This document shows positions 9,111-20,515 of a stretch of DNA of 64,000 nt, piece by piece. Origin of the DNA: Moringa oleifera (lineage: Eukaryota; Streptophyta; Magnoliopsida; Brassicales; Moringaceae); assembly GCA_021397835.1 (NCBI GenBank), contig JAJFZO010000609.1, positions 6,264,001-6,328,000 on the forward strand, in the 5' to 3' direction. The translations under genes were made by a program, and so were the position numbers. Every line of letters begins with the position of its first letter. The first letter of the stretch is position 1. The notes below the pieces were generated by a model. It worked only from the letters and a program-made list of their open reading frames with translations. It was not told where the DNA came from and ran no database searches.

Positions 9111-12100
9111 ATGAATAATAATTATCAAACCAATTTTACAAAAAAAAAACTTCATTTTTATTGATTTCTTGTATGATTTATCAAAAATAAAAATAAAAAA
9201 GAAGAGAAGAAAAAAGAAAAATAAGAGAAGGAAAAGAGAGAATGCTTGAGGAATTGTTGAAAAAAAAAACATAAAAGAAGGCACAGAAGTCTTGAAGACA
9301 AAATTTGTCATCTCTTCATTTTTATTTTATTTTTTATTTTTAAAAATAAACAAAGAAGGTAATCGTTGACACCCAAATTTCTCACTTAATGAAAAATTAG
9401 AGTAAATATGTCATTGTCACTCTACAACATGAACAATAGCAACGTCGTTTTTGAGAAAACTATGGAAAAAGGTATCATTAGGGTTAACAATGGAGCAGTC
9501 AAGTTTCTAAATGAAAATCAAGTGGGCGAACTCTCCGATGAGTGACGTAGTCTTTCATGAATCCAAAGAGACCCTCATTTGAGGTCTTTTCAGATTTTCA
9601 ACACTCTTCCTCTAAGCTTGAAAAAGCTCTCTAAATTTTGAGTTTCAAAGTCTGCTTAGAGGAGGAAAGTCATGATATCGATGTTAAGAGAGTGCATAAA
9701 AAGATTCAATGAAGATTTAGAGAGCTACCGACTCAATCTTATTTTTGAACGACATTCTTCTCAAATAAGAAAGCGTTTGTAATAGTCTTCCTAGGACATT
9801 AGCAAAGTCTTCCTACAAACATAAAAATATGTTTTAAAGTAATTTAATTCTTTACGCTAAAAGAAGATTTACTTCAACTAACTAATAGAAGAGTCTTCAA
9901 ACACTCGTACTGCAATTTTAAAACCCTTCTTTAAAGGAAACAGGCTGTTATTTACTTAGGGAAGAGTTTGAAATTTTTTAACGAAAGTCAGGGAGAGGTC
10001 TTTGAATGGTGTAGGATGAAATTATCCATTGATTATTTTTGACTACCCATTTACAAAAGAACATTCTCACTTTCATTTTTTCAAGGCGATAATCTCCTAA
10101 CAAGAGTGTCAGAAGATAGTGTAAATGGTTGAAAGAAAGTCATTCCATTCATTCTTAAAAAATTGATTACAAAAACTTCAAAATACAAAAGAAAAAGTTT
10201 TTTCTTCAGGTTCAGCAAAATCCTTGTTTAGCTACTACAGAATTTGGGTCATTGAGTCAGGAGAAATGAATGCCAAACTTCTAATTGGTTCAGAAATTGT
10301 TGGAGATGATCGAGATGTTAAGGCTAACTTGACTCAGTTATGAAAGAAATCCAAGCTTAGATCAAGATACTCCTTTCAGATTATGGCCTTGGTGATTGCC
10401 CGAAAAACTTTAGAACACTCTTTCTAACATTAGCTTATTCAGTTCTTCACTTTCCTTAAAGGTTGTTACAACCTCTTCCTTGGTGATTGCTATCTGCTTA
10501 AGGCATTCTATCTTCAACCTCTCTTGCTGAAGCTCAAAGTCAACCTTCATTTTCTCTATCTCTGCTTTCAGCACAGAGATTTCTTGATCCGCTTTTTGCT
10601 TCTGTTACTTCAGGGAAGAGAGTCTCTGTGATTAAGTCTGACTCCATTTCTTCTAGCTTCTTTCAAGACCTTCTTGGCCTCTTTAAACATGGATTCAGCT
10701 TGGTCTTGAATTTTATGCTCCTCTGCAACTAGTAAAGATTCATGTATAACATATCAAAAAAATATTATGAGTCAATAATAAAGAAAAAAATATTTTCCCT
10801 TATCTTTTGCAGAATCAGAGAAAGAAGCATAAGAGAAACAAGCCTGATAATAATCAAAGAACAATCCTAGAAATAACAACATTAGTAAGAGGAAGCTCAA
10901 TAATATTGGAAGAACTGCCTTCAGCAACATCAAACTCACCTAAAGGAAAAACCAAGGGATAGTAGGACTCTTTTTAATGGTACAAAATTGAGCGAAAACC
11001 TCTACAAAGAACTGTTTGAAACCTAGCTTAAATTAAAATCGCCCTAAGAAAACGCATTATAGAATAGAAACTTCTAGGTTTAATCTAGGAAGGGGAAATC
11101 CCATAATGCTTACACAAGTCAAACATAAAAAAAGGATATGGAAAGTGAATGTCAAAGTTCATAGTTGCTACGTGCACATACAGAGTATTTCTCCTGGGAA
11201 CACAACCTCTCTCTCCCTAGAAGTAAGTGTAAAAAGCCTAACAAAATCAAGGATTTTATTTTCCTTCCTTAAGGATTCCAGATCTTTTGAGGAGATTCAA
11301 GAAGCCACATTTGAAGCAAAACCTAAAGCCATGAAACTAGAGTAAATGGAAGCAAAGCTTACCCAAACACGTCAAAGGATACTTGGAGGTTGAAGTCGGA
11401 CAAAGAAACCTCAATGAGTAAGTTATCCTCTGCAAAACCTAAAGATACCAAATAGAGAAGATCATTAAAGGCAAGGAAATGAAAGGACTGCTGCTGCACC
11501 AAGGGATTGAAAAAGTAGGAATACCCTAAAAAATGCACACCTTTAAAAGTTCAAGGCAGGTTTCAAGAAGAACAATCGGAAAGACCATTCTTCCTAATAT
11601 CACGGAATATAAAATCAAATACATGATCCTCATTTTCAAATACATGATAAATATTCAAGTACTGTTTAATATGAAAATAAAACAAACTGTCAAATGTATG
11701 TATTCACACAAAGCAGGAAAAAAATCTACCCCTTTGTTTTAAAAGAAAAAATCTAAACTTTAAAACTAAGGAGTAGGAGGCATCTATTGTGTTATTATTT
11801 AGACTTGAATATGGAAATTAGCCTCAGGAACCAAAATGGCCCTAATATCTTTCTTGCCACCTCAGCAATAGGAAAAATCTTTCTTTAGACTTTTAGTTGC
11901 AATATGGAAGTGACAACCCAAAGAAAGACAAGTGTGCATCTTCTTCAAGTATAAATAAAAGGTATTTCCCTTGAAGAACTAAGCTCAATTTCATTGTGCT
12001 TCTCATTTTGCTGTCAAAATTAATATTCACTTAACCATCAGTGTGATCCCTCGGGAAACCATGCTTATCCTTTTTGCATAAGTAATTCTTAGCAAGAAGC

Positions 12101-13100
12101 ATTCAACCATCTTTCAGTCCATTATTAGAACCAAAAAGCTGTCCAAATTTGGTGCTTGACCATTTTTTGGAACAAAAATTTTCTTAAAGAATACTTATTC
12201 AGAAGAAATGATGTCAAATAAACTTTATTACTTCTTATTTTTATGTTTTACTTTTTAAATTGTTTGATGTAGTCACCATACATAAGCGTGAACGAATCTT
12301 TACACATATATATTCTTGGAATTTTATTGCCATTGTTTTGGATATTTTTTGTTGACTTGGTTGTTATGCAGATTGTGTGGATAAAGAGAGGGAGGTTGAT
12401 AATAGAGTTGTCAGAGCTGCATAAAATCAAAAAGGCAATTGATTGAGCTGTCGGAGCATAAGGATTTAGAAATCAGTGAGAGGAATACTACCATCAAGAG
12501 TTATTTAGACAAAAGGGTAAGTTTTTAAATTGATTTTGTGCTTTTATATTTTGACCCTCAATAATGCGTATTGTTGATCTAATGGCATTTTCCTTTAGGA
12601 TATGATGTAAAGGTAAACTTAGATAGATAATTGTCTTAGATCATATTATTAATTTTGTAGAGAAGTTTGAGGTTGCATTGAAATGTGGTGGATGTAAAAT
12701 AAGGTATAAATAAATTGATGAAATCACTTCAATTCATGCAAGTTTATTCTTATAACCAAGTGATAAATGTAATTAGTGGGGTTCTAACTCTTTTGCTTTG
12801 GTCTCTTTAAAAACTTTTTCATCATTGAACAAATGATTGACCCAAAACTAAAACTCATGCAATCTTGACAAACTCCTATCTCTCTATTCATTACATCGGT
12901 TTATATGGCATCCAAGAAAATCAAAACCACACATTCCAATTAAAATGGATCATATCTTTTTATTTTATTCAATTACCACATTCAAACGTGTGTGTTTCTA
13001 TGCACTCTTTGTCATGGCTTTTACAAAGTCATACTAGAGTAGTAATCAGTCTGACATTGTTTCCCTAATACTTTTAACTAATTTTTGACAGCAAAAATTA
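9111..13100. other. Gene-free decayed repeat DNA with a minus-strand coiled-coil remnant
   Basis: An A/G-rich stretch lies at about 9140-9250. About 9367 reads TTGACACCCAAATTTC, which resembles the start of some plant gypsy LTRs, but no partner LTR was seen. On the minus strand, about 10780-10400 encodes broken coiled-coil pieces (for example EISVLKAEIEKMKVDFELQQ), like those near plant retroelement gag frames. From 10800 to 13100 I recognise nothing. Confidence 0.4.
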
Positions 13101-13662
13101 TAGTGATCACTTAGCTGATAACCTAATACCTCTTAATACTACATGTTCTGACATTTCTGATTTAAATGGGGCAATTATAATTATGTTTTCAATTTAAAGA
13201 AAAGAAAATTTTCTCAGCAAGAATTCAAAGATCTGTTCCAATCAATGGCTGCCTCAGTAGAATTTCCAAGGCTTTAGATTTAACAGAGCTTGTATGCAAA
13301 AGATGGTAATAGAGGTTTTATATTCCCATTCAGATAGATATACCCAGCTCAAGTTTAATAATAACACACAAAAAAAAAAAAAAAGCGAGCATATTTGATT
13401 AACATCACAATAAAGCAACATTATTATAGCTGTAAGCATGGAATTTCCATCCAAAAGTCACCCAATCAGTTTTATTCTCAACGTTCACTAAGCAACCCGC
13501 AAGAAACATAAGTCTTGCCAAATTATCCCAAGTTAGGGGAAACAAATTCGTCTGTCGAGGGACATTGATGCTCACAGCACTATTGAATTACTACAGGGTT
13601 TTTCTCCACACTCTGCAACTTTGATCTGAATCAAGGAAGATAGTGGCTTCTAATGCAGTGAA

Positions 13663-16440
13663 CTATCCATCGCAGACAACTACGGAAGAGAGCTGACGAT
13701 CAGAAGCCCCGCTGATCACTGCACTCATGCTTCTTACATGCAAAAGATAATCCAAAGCAGACTCTGTGATAATCTCTCCAGGAAACAACGAAGGAATCCC
13801 TGGTGGGAATGGACATATAAGCTCCCCACAAACCTTCCCAAGGCTCTCTGCAATGCTCACATTCTGTCTACTTGTAAAGAATGCATCTCTTAGACTTAAG
13901 CACAAATTAACGTCAGCAAAAGGAGCCAAATAACAACGACCAGCCTTCTCGTCAACTTTCTGAACAGACGCTGAAGTTGCTGATAAATGCTCCATTCCTC
14001 TAATTAGCCTTAAAATATGCTCCCGACAAGTTCCAAGGTTAAATACATTAGTAGTAGTCGGGCAACAGGTTCACATATGATTTTCTCGTCTCGGTGTAGG
14101 AATTCATCTGCCTCATAACCAGAAAGACCAAGCTGCCAAAAACCAGTAGTAAGCCGGAAGGGATTAATTGTAGGGAAGCTAGAGAAGCTTGGAAAATCGA
14201 GCACTGAGATACCAGGAATCTCTTTTGCCAGATCTTTCGCTTCAATAGCCAAATCAATGGCTTTGTTAAAAGTCATTTCTGGGTTTTCACTTATTTGAGC
14301 TCTAGCAGCATCTAGCGATGCTAAAAGTAGGTAACTAGGGCTAGTGCTTTGGAGGGTCCGAAGGCACCTGCATATTCTTTCTCTATCAACCATATTTCCT
14401 AATAAGTGTAACATTGATGACTGTGAAAGAGAGCACCGAACTTTGTGAGTGGACTGCACAACCAAATCAGCCCCTTGCTGAAGGGCTGACTTAGGCAGCT
14501 GGGGATGGAATCCTAAATGTGCCCCATGAGCCTCATCAACAATTAGAGGAATTCCATGAGAATGACAGAGTTTGGAGATCTCATTTAAGTTGCTACATAT
14601 GCCATGGTATGTAGGTGAGGTGACAAAAACTCTGGCTGCCCTTTGACCATCCATTTCCAGTTCCTTGATTGCTTTCTCTACCTGTAATAAGATCCACTTT
14701 CAGGCACATAATCAAGGGAAAGTAATGATCATCTTAATTTCTAAGATGAAAGAGTAAAATGCGTTTATCAATTCATATACTAATGCTTAGCTGAATCACA
14801 ACTTACAATCATGGACATCACTATATAAGACATTATTATCTGACTTGCCTGTGAAGGAGTGATCCCACCAGGAATATCCCAGTCATAATCATACTCAGGG
14901 TTGACATATTTAGGTATGCAACCAGACAACACCATCCCAGAATAGGCTGACATATGAGCATTGCGTGGGAGAATTAAATATTCTCCAGGCGAACAGGTTG
15001 CCATCACTGCTGCTTGGATTCCACAAGTGGTACCCCCAACAAGAAACCATGTCTCTGATGATCCAAAGAGTCTGGCCGCTTCTTTTTGTGCCTCTAGAAT
15101 TGGCCCCTTAGGTAAAAACAGGTTATCGACCTCTGTAAGCGGTGTTGTATCATAAAGAAATGGTCCCAAACCAATCAACCAAGTTAAAGAATACCTTGGG
15201 ATAATTTGGCACCAAACAGTGGTGGAAGGATACCTTCATGAGCAAGCTCAGCGTTTGGAAAATGAATTTTGTCCTTTCTGAGGAGTCTTACAGATCCTGT
15301 TGTGATATGTTCATCCTGCTTCTTCTCTCGCCCACAAATGTGTATTTCCTGCAAGACATTTTGAAGAATTAGAAGATGTCTGAATGGTCCTGAAAAATTA
15401 TGATCAGCTCCTAGTATATTCCTAACATTGGTTCCTTTTACTTTATCCCTAGTGGAGATGATAGTTTCTATTATGATAAGTTGTCTTATCAACATATGCT
15501 TCAAATTGTCTTATCAACATATGCTTCAAATAAAGGATATCACCTGAGTCAGCCCCCACCCCCCCTTCCTTTTCTTCTCATGCTCTCTGCAGAATATATT
15601 ATGAATCATCCCCATACATTTATTTAAATAAATTTCTAAAGACAATACAATAAATAGTGCCAGTTACTTCAATACTATTAGCTGCCACGAATATGATAAA
15701 CACCAAAAGCTTAAAGCCCACATGGGTCGTTTTGAATACATTTGCACTTTATAATAGATGTCAAAGAGGATAAAATCATGGGTCGAAATCCAGTGCCTTG
15801 TTCCTCGTTAGGCAACCTATGTTTTCCTGTATTATCTCAAAGGAAAATGATATGAAGTCATCTTCATTTCAGACGCAGAAATTAACTGTTAAGAGTTTTG
15901 AAATCTGAAGCTTACAACAGTGACGTTATACCATCTTAGGATTCATAATCGATTTAAACATAATGGAAAAGAGAACAACGTCAAAGATCAGGATAAGCTA
16001 ATAAACTAAGAAAAGACGCTATAACTTTCAAAAGTTAAGACTTGTTTTACTGTTGTGGCAAAGCACATCATAGATCACTCTTTTGCGCAATAGATCCTTC
16101 AGTGAAGAAACCACATATGCTATAGTTTTCTTTACTTCAACCTTATTTCCACCTTTGATATTTCACGAACAAACAATAGACTTCAAAACATTAAGAAAAT
16201 GTTAAAAGTAAGAGAATATTTACGCATTAAATGAAAAGTTTCCCGTAACAGTAGTCTTGGAGAAAAAATAAATAAATAACAATGCAGGGTATTAGAAGTA
16301 AGAAGAAGAGAGTGAAATGAACAGACACCGGAGAAGCACGAGTCCTTACTCTGCTGAAAGAAGAAAAAGTCCAATTATTTCCAAAACCCAGCTGAGAACT
16401 CTGCGAAAAAAGCAATCAAGACATTGAATAAGCGATATGT

Positions 16441-16485
<45 letters not shown>

Positions 16486-16558
16486 CACATATGTAAAATG
16501 ACAGAAGAAAGGAATTGCAGCATAGAACGACCAACGAGAATGACGAGACAGTAGCCAT
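13663..16558 (-). pseudogene. Orn/Lys/Arg decarboxylase, left tandem copy (pseudogene)
   Basis: Same exon plan as the intact copy at 20516-23678: exon 1 16503-16558 (MATVSSFSLVVLCCNSF), exon 2 16329-16400, exon 3 14849-15348, exon 4 13663-14681. Exon 3 is 500 bases against 558 in the intact copy. The missing 58 bases, near 15185-15200, remove the conserved FHFPGHNRG region and shift the frame to an early stop. Exon 4 is net 4 bases shorter, with a frameshift near 14045-14075 before GMEHLSATSASV. Exon 1 is one base shorter, so the leader stays in frame only if an AG two bases further on is used. The exon 3 donor is CAG|GCAAGT, a GC-type donor. Parts still visible include ETWFLVGG, IVDEAHGAH, the PLP lysine in QSTHK and PFPPGIPSLFPGE. 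It cannot make the full enzyme. Confidence 0.85.
16440..16483. repeat. (AT)n microsatellite
   Basis: About 20 AT units, in intron 1 of the decarboxylase pseudogene. The intact copy lacks it at the matching place. Confidence 0.95.
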
Positions 16559-17249
16559 TGTTCACAACTTCAAACTGGACGTGTTCCAAAAACTTCAGCC
16601 CCGAGATTGCTCACTTTACATATGGAAGTTGCATATTCTCTCGTCGTTACACCACAAAGGCAAATTTGAAAATACTTATCCCTGTTGCCCCTAAGTACTT
16701 TTCCAATTGTTCAGTGATTTGATTGCATATTATATATATATATATATGTACGTCACATATTACTGATTTTTTTATCTGATAATTTTAATTTGAAAGATTG
16801 GTTAGCTTGCACATGGAAATGATGTTCATGTAGATTTATAGCCAGTTTCTTTTATTTGATTCTAGACTTAATAAATAGTCTGATGCATATTGATATCTGC
16901 AGTTTTAGGACACATGAAGATGTTTAACTTGTAATGGAAGAAACTTTATCTTTTTTATATCATTGTCAATCCTTTTGTTACCATATTAACAAGCTATCAG
17001 TGTTAACATGCTTATAACTAATTAATAATTATCATAATGTGTTCTCATTACAACTAATGGTGGTCAAAATTGGAAAAAAAAATCAATCAAAATGGACCAA
17101 TCTTTCATTTATTTAACATTAAAAAACTATAATAAATGCAAAATGCATAAGATGAAACCTGTGTATAACACTTAAATTGAGATCCAAAAGTTTTGCTCAT
17201 TTTACTAGAAAATTCACCAACTATGTTAAAAAAAAGTCAATTACATAAA
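16559..17249. other. Spacer and former promoter of the decarboxylase pseudogene
   Basis: The first 200 bases or so still resemble the DNA upstream of the intact copy (23679-23880), so the duplication included upstream sequence. A short TA run lies at about 16732-16747. No gene. Confidence 0.45.
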
Positions 17250-17670
17250 AAAAAGCTATATTTTTTACACAATTTTGAATTAAAACCTAAAAAAAATCAT
17301 ATCTTATATTTTTTATTGTTTTAATGTGAAATTTTTATTTTTATTTTTTATTATTAATAATAATTTTGCATATTCGTGATATTTGTATGATTTTTATTTG
17401 TGTAATTATTTAATATTTTTAAAATATTATTAAAAATAAAATATTACTTATTTTTATTTTTAAAAATATTTATATTTTATATATTTAAATGATATTGAAT
17501 AATTATACAAATAAAAATCAGATGTATATTATATGTATGCACACAATCATTAATATTAAAAAATTATACACAAAAGTTTCACGTTAAAAATTTAATAAAA
17601 ATATAAATTTTAAATAAACATTAATTTTTATATATTTTAATTTAAAATTGCAAGTAAAATACATACCTCT
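17250..17670. mobile_element. Foldback/MITE-like element, family 1 (copy a)
   Basis: The left part (TATGATTTTTATTTGTGTAA at about 17387) pairs with the reverse complement of the right part (TTATACAAATAAAAATCAGA at about 17503). The pairing extends outward for more than 100 bases on each side, making a long imperfect hairpin. The same sequence family forms the hairpin at about 39965-40455. It encodes nothing. Ends are approximate. Confidence 0.6.
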
Positions 17671-18304
17671 TAATGTAATTAATTAAAAAAATAAAAATAA
17701 AAAAAGCTTTGATATGAAATATCATAAGCTGTTAAGCTCAAAATTCAATAATCTAAAAAGAAAAAGAAGATTAAATCTGATGTAAAAATAAAAGATTTAT
17801 ACAACAATTGTAAATAGTTTAAATGAATAGATGAGTATGAGTAAACGAAATTACTAGATTTAAAGAATGAGAAAAATGATAAAATTGTTGGCATAAGCAA
17901 AACGAGGAATTAGAGTCTTCTTACCAGCCATGCCAATTTTTGAATTCAATATTAAAAGTCTGAGACTTCTAGTATTCGCACTTTTATATTAATCATATAA
18001 TTATTTGTTTATTTATGATAAATCAAAAATGTTTAATTACCACTTAAAAGTTAATCCAAAAAAAAATCCTTTATTATTAAAACTCGTTAGGTTTGGGGGA
18101 TTTTTTTTTTTCAAATGTCATAAGAAAACAATAAATAGCACAGAATCAACAAAAAGCATTCTTCATTATTAGCTCAAGCGTCTATCTTTTCTTTTCAAAT
18201 TTTCTATTTGTCTTCCTTACATGATTGCCTCTTCATTATCTAATCATCATTATTGTTATTATCAATTTGATTATTTGTTTTCAAATTTTTTATAGGCTTA
18301 ATGA

Positions 18305-19130
18305 CATGTTTGGTTCGTAAAATAAAATAAAAAGAGAACAAAAAAGATATTTTTTGGAAATAAAAAAATGAATTAAAAAAAATATTATTATGTTTGGTTT
18401 ATTGGAATTGAATAGAGTATGAATTCATTTTCATGTGTTTGGTTTATCAAAAAATAAAATAGAAAAATAATTGAAGCAAGTTTAAAATACTAGTATATCT
18501 TTTAACTAAATTAATTATAATTTAATTAATTTTTATTAAAATAATATTAATTAATAAATATTTTATAATAATAAATTATTTTAAAAATAATATTAATAAT
18601 TATTTTTTATTTTTAAATATTATAAAATTAATATTAATATTGATTAATATGTTAATAAAATTAATATTTTTTTCTTTTTTCTTTTTATGGTAAATTATTT
18701 AAAAAATAAAAAATGTTATTATTATGAAAATAATATTAACTAAATAATGTGTTAATAATTATTTTTTATTTTTAAATATTTATATTATAAAATTAAATTT
18801 AATATTAGTTAATATTTTAATAATATTATTTTTTTATTTTTTTAGTAAATTATCTAAAAATAAAAAATAAAGTTATTATATATATATATAATAGTAATTT
18901 AAAAATTTTATTAAAAGTATATTGAGAATAAAAAAATATAGCAATTCTTTATTTTTATGAAATAGCTATTCCGATGATTCACTTCAAAATAGCTATTTCG
19001 AGTTTTTAAGAAATAAAAATTCTTTAAAAAATTATAATTTTGTGATAAAAATGAATCAATCATTGAAAAAATAATTTCATACAAAATAAAGTAAAAAAAA
19101 AATTGATATTTTTACCAACCAAACATACCG
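18305..19130. mobile_element. Non-autonomous element with terminal inverted repeats, about 825 bp
   Basis: The left end reads CATGTTTGGTTCGTAAAAT at about 18308. The right end reads TTTTACCAACCAAACAT near 19110-19127, its inverse with few mismatches. A third GTGTTTGGTTTATCAAAAAAT lies at about 18437. The interior is extremely AT-rich with internally repeated blocks (about 18530-18900) and no coding capacity. The superfamily (hAT- or Harbinger-like) cannot be settled because the target duplication is unclear. Confidence 0.6.
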
Positions 19131-19257
19131 TAAAGCTTTTAGTACAAATAAATTAATTTCTTCATGAATTCAAGAAATTTTTAGCGTCAGGGTTACTGAT
19201 TTCATGTCAACCCATAGGTCCCTTTCCCACCAGCTCTCTAGCCATATGGTCCACTCC

Positions 19258-19505
19258 TCATTGCTCCATGACTGGATGTTCCCAATAAGGCTTGAAGTTC
19301 TGTGACAAGGCTCTGTCCTCAAGCTCATTCAGCTCATCTAAGAGGCATTCCATGATTCCTGGAAGATTTCCATTCACATGCATCTCAACTGGCACACATG
19401 CATCTCCCGAAAATTTTTCAGATTTCAATGCACAAGTTGGAGATGGCACACAACTATTTCCAGACAATATTTCTCGATTGAATGCTGGCTCATTAACTGG
19501 AGAGG
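19258..19505 (-). pseudogene. Orphan exon-like frame, unknown family
   Basis: A minus-strand frame of about 80 codons ends at 19258 and is preceded by an acceptor-like TTTTCCTCTCCAG at about 19506-19518. It contains SPTCALKSEKFSGD and ends ECLLDELNELEDRAL, then SQNFKPYWEHPVMEQ. The composition looks like real protein rather than chance, unlike the surrounding AT-rich sequence. I do not recognise the family. It could be the last exon of a lost gene, a duplicated exon, or chance. No other exon was found near it. Confidence 0.3.
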
Positions 19506-19579
19506 AAAACACTCATTGATTCCAGGCTCGACCCTCGCCCAGGCCCATCTTTCAATAGGTTCACATGGGATTGGTTAAG

Positions 19580-20515
19580 ATTTAATCTAAGACATTGACA
19601 TTAAGCAGCTACAAATAAATATAAGTTGATGTCATTAACCTGAAAAAATATAGAGGATTCAACCATAAAACAATTAAAGAACTGCTGTAGGCGCCTATTA
19701 CAATATGTTTAACTTAATATATTACATAGTAAAACGATGTACTACATGAAATGTGGTATTGAATCCAGCCATTTGCAGTGTATTAAACTTACAGGGAAAG
19801 AAAATTAACAAAAGTTACGTACTATTTGAGCCTACTACTAAGTTGAAAGTATATTGATCCTCAACTAATAGACCTATACCTTTAACTATGCATTCTACAA
19901 TTTCTGATTTAAATGAGGGTAATTATAAATCTGCTCCCAAAAATGTTCCTATATACACTGCATCGAAGCCAATATGGAAACACAGTGAAGTAATATCAGA
20001 TAAATGGAAACCATCATTATAAGGATTGCAAGAGCAGATCTTGCTAATCAGATCTTACTAAATGGAAACACAGTGAACTGTTCCCAATTAATGGCTGCCT
20101 GTGCGGATCTTGCTAATCAGGTTGTATGAATCCCCAGCACGTCTGACAGGAAAATTTTGCTAGTGATCAGACTCCCATCTAAATTGATCTCACGCAGCGC
20201 TCTGAAAAGATCAAGAGTAGCATAATCAATTAATATCATAACAAAGAAGCAAAGCTTTAACCATGTGCCATTGCCAGGCAAAAAATCATCCAATTAATTT
20301 TATAAGTGAACTTAGAGTCTAACTATGTAACCAGCAAAGAACATCTTTTCAGATTTTATCCTAAAAATTAATGAAAAAATTTAACTGGTTCAGTAACATA
20401 AAATTATCTCCATTACTATGTTGTTACTCACCGCACTAATATATTACTTCAGATTTTTCTCCTTGTTTCTGCTGCTTGACCTCAATTAGGGAATAGCAAT
20501 TTCCAATGCTGCAAA
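19580..20515. other. Downstream flank of the intact decarboxylase
   Basis: No gene. Short matches to 13130-13660 downstream of the pseudogene copy (for example TTTCTGATTTAAATG, and AATGGCTGCCT) show that the duplicated segment includes at least 600 bases of 3' flank. Confidence 0.5.

Noticed and set aside
9099..9311. Phe-rich minus-strand frame
   Set aside because: It reflects an A/G-rich run on the plus strand; low complexity and no family.
16227..16558. Separate small proteins at the left decarboxylase
   Set aside because: These are exons 1 and 2 of the decarboxylase pseudogene read into their introns, as shown by comparison with the copy at 23481-23678.
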